Source: a virus
Strand: one strand, 5' to 3'
DNA length: 64,000 nucleotides
IMG/VR virus record: IMGVR_UViG_3300018875_000004
Location: 32,184-96,183 of that record
The position numbers and the translations under genes are program-made. This document shows, piece by piece, positions 58,812-64,000 of the stretch; the first letter of the stretch is position 1, and the number at the start of each line of letters is the position of its first letter. The notes under the pieces were generated by a model. The model did no database searches. It worked only from the letters and a program-made list of their open reading frames with translations, and had not been told where the DNA came from.

Positions 58812-60371
58812 TTACACCTCTATTCCTGTAATTTTTTTATATTTACTTCGGTCGATGGTATAGGAAAATTGCTTTCCTGATGCGAGCGCTCCCTCGTCTC
58901 TCATCAGACCTGTAATTCTCGTCTTCAATCCAAGCATGCCGTTTGCTTCGGAATAGTCATCCAGAGCAAAACGGTTTTCAGCGTTCGATTGGTTGAAATC
59001 TAAAACCGTTGCCGGCAGGTCTACTGCGGGAGAAGAAAGACGGATCATAAATTTCAGATACCTTTTTGACAGAGGAGCTGATGGATTCAGTTTCTCATAT
59101 GCGGTGAATGAAACGCCATCATCCGAATAAGATACTTCATACGCTGCGTCGAGTCCCGGCAAAGATTCATACATGTAAACCTCTCGAATGCTAGTAGCTC
59201 CGCCGCCGCTTACTGATTTCGTCGAGTTGATACGATATTTGATATACGAACCCGGGTTGGCAATGATAAATTCTTTGATGGTGTAATTAATCCATGACGT
59301 TATATTCTGACTGTCGAGAATAACCCAATTCGATCCGTCCCATCCTTCAAAAGTGAAAACGCCAGGTGCTTCTTGTCCAGCGTGCGACATGATAGAATAC
59401 TTCGTGATTTTCTTCGGTGTCGGAAATTCATACGCAATCCAAGCTGCGGGGGTGTATACGGTCCACCACGTATTGCTTGAAGGCAGATTATCGAATGCTT
59501 TCCAACCCGCATAAGTTGTACTTAAATCTCCGCTCGTAGTGATAATTCCGGAAGGTGTAGTATTGCTTGTCATAGCGGGGATTGTGGATACATATCCACC
59601 AGCTTTGGACACATCCGCGATAGTAATCGCCTTGTTACCAAGCCAGCTTTCTCCGAGATCAATCACCGAAGATTCCCATGTCCCTGACGATTTATAGACG
59701 TCAACTTTTGCGCCTGTGGCGTCCTGCCCCTCACCGATCTTGGTAAGGCGAATCCCTTGCTGAATTGCCGGACCAGGAGAGTACACTTCGATGGATCCAA
59801 GGTTAGTCCAGTTTGCTCCTGAGTCAACGTTGGTGACTTTGATATATCTATAGACTTTAGGCTCCGCAAAGATGGTTTCGCCCGCTTTATGACTTCCAAT
59901 CAGCCTATAATTGATATTGTCGTTTGATCCATGCATGTCGTAGCCGACCAATGTAGTTCCGACCACATTTACCTTCGTAATCGAATACGTCTGACCCAGA
60001 TCAATAACAAGCTCTGCAGAAGTCACATGAAGTGATCCGGCATTCCAAAGGGTGGAGGCATTGCCGTCAACCGCACTTGCTGCACTTGAATTAGCGACAG
60101 TTGCTGTAATTGGCTTTTTCAGAGCAACGTCTGTAGCAGCACCTTGCAGCACTCCATTATTGAAGAACTCGGTGTCTGTGAATGTGCCTTGAGATAGATC
60201 GATTGATTTGGAATTTATAGCTACTGCTTTTGTCGCCTGTGCTTCCAGCCAATCCAACCGTTCATCGACGGTTGGGAATCGGCCTTCTGCAAGCGGCGCT
60301 ATGATGTTGTCGTTCAGGTCTTTGATAGCATTCAAAGCCTGAGTCGCTTTACCCAGGGAAATTACATCCAC
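58812..60371 (-). CDS. Adhesin-like tail protein with two discoidin domains, 519 aa
   Basis: GTG start with GGGCGG upstream. Begins MDVISLGKATQALNAIKDLN, the helical tail-attachment start shared with two paralogues. Discoidin 1 spans about 75-200 (LWNAGSLHVTSAELVIDLG, YDMHGSNDNINYRLIGSHK) and discoidin 2 about 265-395 (YAGWKAFDNLPSSNTWWTVY, FTFEGWDGSNWVILDSQN). The C-terminus matches the 774-residue protein (GMLGLKTRITG, KYKKITGIEV). It is the first gene of the adhesin array after the small tail proteins. Confidence 0.72.
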   Translation of the reverse strand: MDVISLGKATQALNAIKDLNDNIIAPLAEGRFPTVDERLDWLEAQATKAVAINSKSIDLSQGTFTDTEFFNNGVLQGAATDVALKKPITATVANSSAASAVDGNASTLWNAGSLHVTSAELVIDLGQTYSITKVNVVGTTLVGYDMHGSNDNINYRLIGSHKAGETIFAEPKVYRYIKVTNVDSGANWTNLGSIEVYSPGPAIQQGIRLTKIGEGQDATGAKVDVYKSSGTWESSVIDLGESWLGNKAITIADVSKAGGYVSTIPAMTSNTTPSGIITTSGDLSTTYAGWKAFDNLPSSNTWWTVYTPAAWIAYEFPTPKKITKYSIMSHAGQEAPGVFTFEGWDGSNWVILDSQNITSWINYTIKEFIIANPGSYIKYRINSTKSVSGGGATSIREVYMYESLPGLDAAYEVSYSDDGVSFTAYEKLNPSAPLSKRYLKFMIRLSSPAVDLPATVLDFNQSNAENRFALDDYSEANGMLGLKTRITGLMRDEGALASGKQFSYTIDRSKYKKITGIEV

Positions 60372-60386
60372 TGTTCACACCGCCCT

Positions 60387-60920
60387 TTATACAATTGTTG
60401 TCGTAGTTGTAATGCCAGTGATATTGCCAGATGCTGCGTCATAGGTGTAAACCTTCTTGATCGTCACATTCTTGCCGCTGGCGTCCTTGTACTTTTTCTC
60501 TGAATAGTTCAGGATGCCGTTGGCGGCATCGGCATAAACATAGTCGATCGTAAAGGCGACATCGCCTGTGACCGTGTGCTTGTTTACGTTGCCGCTTGTG
60601 TCATAACCAAACGTTTCACTGAAATTACCGTACTCGCCCAGCATGTTGATCTTGGTCTTGAGTTCCGCTGTGTCAGAAGAACCCTGAACAAGGCCGTTCA
60701 CTCGCTCGACGATGTTTTCACCAGTACTGGAATGGTTGTCGATCAGTGCTTGAATAAGCGGCTGATACGAATCATCCAGTCGATCGACCGTGATATCCAA
60801 CCCCAGCTCTTTCAGTTTTTCCGATAAGTTCGGTTTGCCCAATCGGGCGTTCTCCAGCTCGGTCAGCAGCTCCCTAATCTCAAACGCTAGGTCGTCTCTT
60901 AAAATTTTGGTAGTAGCCAT
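60387..60920 (-). CDS. Small tail protein with YD-like repeat end, 177 aa
   Basis: Residues 1-100 are helical (LAFEIRELLTELENARLGKP, RLDDSYQPLIQALIDNH). Residues 105-177 consist of short beta repeats (FGYDTSGNVNKHTVTG, YTYDAASGNITGITT) reminiscent of YD repeats and often found in phage tail proteins. AAGGAGGG precedes the ATG. It lies between the baseplate genes and the adhesin array, so a fibre-adapter role is plausible. Confidence 0.62.
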   Translation of the reverse strand: MATTKILRDDLAFEIRELLTELENARLGKPNLSEKLKELGLDITVDRLDDSYQPLIQALIDNHSSTGENIVERVNGLVQGSSDTAELKTKINMLGEYGNFSETFGYDTSGNVNKHTVTGDVAFTIDYVYADAANGILNYSEKKYKDASGKNVTIKKVYTYDAASGNITGITTTTTIV

Positions 60921-60934
60921 CGTTTATTCCCTCC

Positions 60935-61519
60935 TTATGCGTTCACATACAGCAAGTCGTAGTTGACAAGAATCTTCGATCCGGCTGCCGGTGCTTCTGT
61001 CATGGTGATCTTGTTTCCTTCGATCACATAGTCGTTCTCCTCGCCGGAATCCCGCAGCACGCCATTAACAAACACCAGTTCGGTGTTGCCTCTTGGTGTT
61101 CTACTGAGGAAGAATATCTTGTTTACACCATCGATCACTCCGATCGGCTTTTCCCGATAGGCGTGAAAGTGATCGACCACGTATGCCACACCCTGGCCCT
61201 TTCCGGCCATTCGAAGCTCAACGATGTCTCCATCCTGCAGCGGATCGAGGAAGCGAATTGTAGATGAATCCACTTCGACATAATCGCCGTCCTGGACGAT
61301 CGGATCGACCGTAGGTTGAATCTTCAATCCATTGAGGAAGACCATTAACTCTCCGTCCCCTGGCTGGTAAGGCGTATTCACAGTGATGTCTTTCTGCCCT
61401 ACCCCAGCGGTAACAAATTCATAATACGGCTTGGAGAAACCGCTCAGCTGCTCGGCTAAACTGTTTTGGTCCGGGCTCTGTGAGCGAACCTGCTCCACCC
61501 GTATGCGTTGGATTGCCAT
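60935..61519 (-). CDS. Tail protein with two N-G beta modules, 194 aa
   Basis: Two copies of a beta-sandwich module: LMVFLNGLKIQPTVDPIVQD ... DGDIVELRMAG and LVFVNGVLRDSGEENDYVIE ... AAGSKILVNYDLL. Each has V-N-G-x-x, a D-Y-x-V/E strand and a final hydrophobic strand. This module is common in phage tail-fibre and baseplate-attached proteins, and related copies are in the 648-, 823- and 2805-residue proteins here. GGCGG precedes the ATG. It likely links the baseplate to the adhesins. Confidence 0.68.
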   Translation of the reverse strand: MAIQRIRVEQVRSQSPDQNSLAEQLSGFSKPYYEFVTAGVGQKDITVNTPYQPGDGELMVFLNGLKIQPTVDPIVQDGDYVEVDSSTIRFLDPLQDGDIVELRMAGKGQGVAYVVDHFHAYREKPIGVIDGVNKIFFLSRTPRGNTELVFVNGVLRDSGEENDYVIEGNKITMTEAPAAGSKILVNYDLLYVNA

Positions 61520-61565
61520 ATTGCTTCCGCCTTTCTGTTTAGTATATCACGTTATACCAAACTTA

Positions 61566-62414
61566 TCATTGTATTTCGACCTCAAGCGGAGCGATCATCT
61601 CGTCATCGAGAATGCTCTGATTGGTAAGAAGCGCCGGCTGTCCGGCCAGGTAAAACTTCTCTACCGTAAAGTCCGCGACTTTGTTGTCGATATCCATTAC
61701 CTGCTGTACAAAGTCGTTGTACACAAAGCCCTGACCCATCTCGAAATTGCCGAAGTATTTCAGCAGTGCAGACCTTAGACTGATCCGGATTTGCTCTCGC
61801 TCTGATGTGGTCGCTGTGTCGCTGAAGACCAGCTGTAGGGCCAGCTCCAATTCTACTGTTTCCGGAAATACAATCGTTGGCTTTACGCCAAAGCTTTTCG
61901 TATTGCTGACTGCATCCTGAACGCCAGCCATGATCTGCGACAGGCTGTAGCCATATTGCGGGATGATCGTAAAGCTGAAGCTGCCTGTGCCGTGCGTGTA
62001 CTCTTTACCAATGCAGTCGGCAACGCCGGGGACTGTCAGGATGATCAGACGGAGTGCGGTATAATTGCCAGCTGCGGCGGCGAGAACACGCTGCGTCAGC
62101 TCATAGCGATAGGTCTCATTATCCAGCAGCGCCGAAGTAACTGTGCCATCATTGTTGACGGTCTCAACGGTTCGACGCGGGTAGCTGAAAAGCCCACCGA
62201 TCAGGTCGAGGTATTCATCCTTTGCCTTGCTAATAAAGCCCATGTTCATGGTCTCTTCTGCATAGTCGTACAGGGTCGGGAACTCATCTTTCATTGACTC
62301 CAGCAAGGCTCGTGCAATCGCGCCTGGCTTGAAGTTCGTGATCGGCGTGTTCTCCTTTAAGATTGCCATCGCATCAGATAGAATCTCATTTGCGGTGCGC
62401 TTGATTAACGCCAT
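61566..62414 (-). CDS. Baseplate J-like wedge protein, 282 aa
   Basis: Matches the baseplate J/gp47 family: an N-terminal TNFKPGAIARALLESMKDEF (start of the conserved G-S-x-x-R-x-L-x-E motif), then GFISKAKDEYLDLIGGLFSYP, RLIILTVPGVADCIGK and a C-terminal VYNDFVQQVMDIDNKVADF. J-type proteins form the wedge of contractile-tail baseplates. AAGGAGGTG precedes the ATG. It follows the gp25-like gene, the usual order in myoviruses. Confidence 0.85.
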   Translation of the reverse strand: MALIKRTANEILSDAMAILKENTPITNFKPGAIARALLESMKDEFPTLYDYAEETMNMGFISKAKDEYLDLIGGLFSYPRRTVETVNNDGTVTSALLDNETYRYELTQRVLAAAAGNYTALRLIILTVPGVADCIGKEYTHGTGSFSFTIIPQYGYSLSQIMAGVQDAVSNTKSFGVKPTIVFPETVELELALQLVFSDTATTSEREQIRISLRSALLKYFGNFEMGQGFVYNDFVQQVMDIDNKVADFTVEKFYLAGQPALLTNQSILDDEMIAPLEVEIQ

Positions 62415-62429
62415 TCTATTTTCACCTCC

Positions 62430-62840
62430 TTACAGTTCTGTGCTTTGGTTGACGACGATTGGCGTGTCTTCACCACCATCTACAAAGCAGAAGAAATCGA
62501 TTTGATAAATGTCGGTCGGTACCGCTCTGACTTCTACGTCTGTAGCAGTGAACCGGCCGTCATACGTTAATGTCTTGAGTAGCTGCTGAACGCCCTGCTG
62601 GGCTGTCTGAGGCGTGTTGGGTTCTCCCTCCAGCAATTCCAGGTCTCCGCCAATCTGCGGGTGAGAGCGCCAATCTCCGGTCTGTGTGCGAGCCCGGTTG
62701 CTGATATCCTGCCGAGCAGAATCATAGTCTGCTGTCAGCAGTAGATCGACAAGCCCGTCCGCATCCGGCTGCCCCGCCACCAGATCGCCATCAATGCTAT
62801 CGCCATAAAAGGCGGCATCCTTCTCGTTATACTTCGCCAT
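62430..62840 (-). CDS. Baseplate wedge protein, gp25-like, 136 aa
   Basis: Contains the gp25/W pattern: RARTQTGDWRSHPQIGGDLE, LEGEPNTPQTAQQGVQQLLK, then DGRFTATDVEVRAVPTDIYQ. In contractile tails this small wedge protein sits between baseplate and sheath. CGGAGGG precedes the ATG. The gene overlaps the end of the previous one by 14 nt and is followed by the J-like gene. Confidence 0.82.
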   Translation of the reverse strand: MAKYNEKDAAFYGDSIDGDLVAGQPDADGLVDLLLTADYDSARQDISNRARTQTGDWRSHPQIGGDLELLEGEPNTPQTAQQGVQQLLKTLTYDGRFTATDVEVRAVPTDIYQIDFFCFVDGGEDTPIVVNQSTEL

Positions 62841-63180
62841 TGTCCTTCCCTCCGATCATGTTCAGAATCTCGGCGTACTCATCGTTGATTGGATTAAACT
62901 CCTGATCGCCGCTGACTACCTGAAAGTCATTCGTGAACATGCGTATCTTCGGCGCGAAAAAACCGATTGTCATTGTTGCAGGATCAAGCCTGAATCCCAG
63001 ATTGTAATAGGAAAACCCCTCTAAGACACCATTGTCCCGCGCCAGAATACCAGCGCCGGACGTGTCATTAATGATTCCCACATCATTCGTTTTTGCGTGT
63101 GACGATTGCTCCGCCATTTCATCAATGTTCTGGTCGTCACCGGTCATCATGTTTTCTAATTGCTCCATCCAATTTTGCAA
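62827..63180 (-). CDS. Small baseplate-region protein, 117 aa
   Basis: TTG start at 63180 with GGGGGTG 7 nt upstream; the next Met is four codons in and has no closer binding site. A helical, acidic N-terminus (MEQLENMMTGDDQNIDEMAE) leads to a beta-rich part (GVLEGFSYYNLGFRLDPATM, IRMFTNDFQVVSG). It lies between the spike-like and gp25-like genes, so a baseplate role is likely, but no family is recognised. Confidence 0.6.
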   Translation of the reverse strand: MQNWMEQLENMMTGDDQNIDEMAEQSSHAKTNDVGIINDTSGAGILARDNGVLEGFSYYNLGFRLDPATMTIGFFAPKIRMFTNDFQVVSGDQEFNPINDEYAEILNMIGGKDNGEV

Positions 63181-63184
63181 CGCG

Positions 63185-63592
63185 TTACACCCCCAGACTA
63201 CCGAAGAAGTCAGATATTCTATACTTTAGATTGTTCCAGAATAAATCGAGCTGTCCAGGCTCCCGGTAGTAGCCGGTTACGATCGGCTGCTTGCGATCAC
63301 CATTGACGAACTGCACCCATACTCGGTCGTTGACTTCCAGTCCTTTATCGATAACGCCTTGCGAGTAAACAAAGCACGGCACCGAGTGATATTGAATCAC
63401 GCGGCTGCCGTTAGGCACATCGATGTCTACGGTGTGTCTTTGTTCCTTTGGCAGGTCTTTACCTTCAAAGGATGTTGCGTTTGGATAGTATTTTGTAACG
63501 TAGCCGATCAGCCCTGCAGTACTCTTATCAAGAGCACTCTCAGTTCCCTGTTGGCTGATTTTCCGGCTGACGTTTCCCTGCTCCATGGCCAT
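63185..63592 (-). CDS. Baseplate spike/OB-fold protein (gp5/gpV-like), 135 aa
   Basis: After a polar start, residues 25-120 form a beta-barrel with GLIGYVTKYYPNATSFEG, HTVDIDVPNGSRVIQYHSVP and VNDRVWVQFVNGDRKQPIVT, the V-W-V-x-F-x-x-G-D-x-x-x-P-I-V pattern of OB-fold baseplate hub/spike proteins. GGGGGAG precedes the ATG. The order peptidase, OB-fold protein, small protein, gp25-like, J-like fits a myovirus baseplate. Confidence 0.75.
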   Translation of the reverse strand: MAMEQGNVSRKISQQGTESALDKSTAGLIGYVTKYYPNATSFEGKDLPKEQRHTVDIDVPNGSRVIQYHSVPCFVYSQGVIDKGLEVNDRVWVQFVNGDRKQPIVTGYYREPGQLDLFWNNLKYRISDFFGSLGV

Positions 63593-63605
63593 GACTTACT
63601 CCCCC

Positions 63606-63998
63606 TTATTTCGTGCGCGGATAGGACAGATGCAGGTGGTTATTATGATCGTTGCGCTGCTGGATTGCTACGTTCGGATACTTTGCCTTCATCTCTGCCA
63701 CCACATCTACGTCGCCGTGAATGACGCCGCCGAATCCAACTTGGATTGCCAGTTCAAACAGAATGCGCAGGTTTTCTTTATCCTTGCTGCCTTTGGCGAA
63801 ACGGCATTTGCCGCCGATAAATCCGCAGTTCGGAGTGTCCACGTCTACGCCATATCCGGTGCCGTGCCAGTTTGGATCGCCTTCGCGGTAAGCGCTGGTA
63901 ATGCAGATCGTCTGGCCGGTTCTCTTCTTGTATTCCTTACCGAGCGCTTCGAGCAGGTCGTAGCTGGCTTGACGGACATACGGCGAAGATGTAACCAT
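63606..63998 (-). CDS. M15-type peptidase domain, probably C-terminal part of a longer protein
   Basis: At least 130 residues; only two bases lie upstream, so the true start may be beyond the window. It has the LAS/M15 metallopeptidase layout: TSAYREGD, then H-G-T-G-Y-G-V-D (His, Gly at +3, Asp at +7, as in D-Ala-D-Ala carboxypeptidases) and the C-terminal HNNHLHLSYP with the third zinc His. It would cut peptidoglycan stem peptides. Next to baseplate genes it is likely a tail-tip lysin or hub fusion rather than the free endolysin. Confidence 0.7.
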   Translation of the reverse strand: MVTSSPYVRQASYDLLEALGKEYKKRTGQTICITSAYREGDPNWHGTGYGVDVDTPNCGFIGGKCRFAKGSKDKENLRILFELAIQVGFGGVIHGDVDVVAEMKAKYPNVAIQQRNDHNNHLHLSYPRTK

Positions 63999-64000
63999 TG

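Noticed and set aside
61542-61557. GTATATCACGTTATAC between the J-like and tail genes as another operator
   Set aside because: Arms match only over five bases and the core differs from the TGTAAC motif; no -35/-10 pair is found.
63175-63190. TTGCAACGCGTTACAC as a sixth operator
   Set aside because: Imperfect, and its bases are explained by the GGGGGTG binding site, stop codon and TTG start of the overlapping baseplate genes. Kept only as a weak look-alike.

Overview
The window is part of the genome of a large tailed phage, most likely a contractile-tailed myovirus of a Firmicute host (Bacillales such as Bacillus, Brevibacillus or Paenibacillus). Three things point to this: strong AGGAGG-type ribosome binding sites before almost every gene, ATG/GTG/TTG starts with tightly overlapping genes, and a class Ib nrdIEF set next to a baseplate module (gp25-like, J-like, OB-fold spike). 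Every supported gene lies on the minus strand, so transcription runs from position 64000 towards 1. Capsid, portal, terminase and DNA polymerase genes are not here and presumably lie outside. There is no tRNA, CRISPR array or insertion sequence that I can see. No stretch over 300 bases lacks a gene; the three largest gaps (about 180-195 nt) hold promoters, operators, hairpins and terminators, listed below.

Layout in transcription order. (1) 64000-60387: baseplate (M15-type peptidase end, OB-fold spike, small baseplate protein, gp25-like wedge, J-like wedge) and two small tail proteins. (2) 60371-48763: six tandem adhesin-like genes built from discoidin (F5/8 type C) domains and shared N- and C-terminal modules, then a small protein and a permuted NlpC/P60-like enzyme, ending at a terminator. 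(3) 47716-32668: a promoter with an operator-like palindrome, then a tail-associated protein, a 2805-residue multidomain protein and a 1713-residue protein. (4) 32593-15863: further large virion-type proteins, including a 1659-residue protein with a HExxH metallopeptidase motif and a von Willebrand A domain, then a holin and a small membrane protein, ending at a strong terminator. (5) 15678-11298: recombination and replication (Rad52-like annealing protein with a long Gln-rich low-complexity tail, unknown protein, archaeo-eukaryotic-type primase, RecA-fold helicase). (6) 11285-5075: a discoidin/FN3 protein oddly placed among early genes, then a string of small early genes including a Tad2-like (DUF2829) anti-Thoeris candidate and a degenerate HD-domain protein. 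(7) 4934-1: nrdI-nrdE-nrdF, a membrane protein, a MazG-like NTP pyrophosphohydrolase and short overlapping ORFs.

Two threads run through the window. One is a near-perfect 16-bp palindrome of the form wTGTAAyrygTTACAw in at least five intergenic or stop-codon positions, twice just downstream of a -10 hexamer, which suggests one phage regulator controlling several units. The other is heavy reuse of a few beta-sandwich modules (discoidin, LamG-like, Ig-like, PA14, NG-motif, S-x-D-D-G-x-W) in more than 40 kb of virion genes, as expected of a phage with elaborate tail fibres. The overall plan reminds me of Bacillus phage 0305phi8-36, but that is recall and not a computed match.
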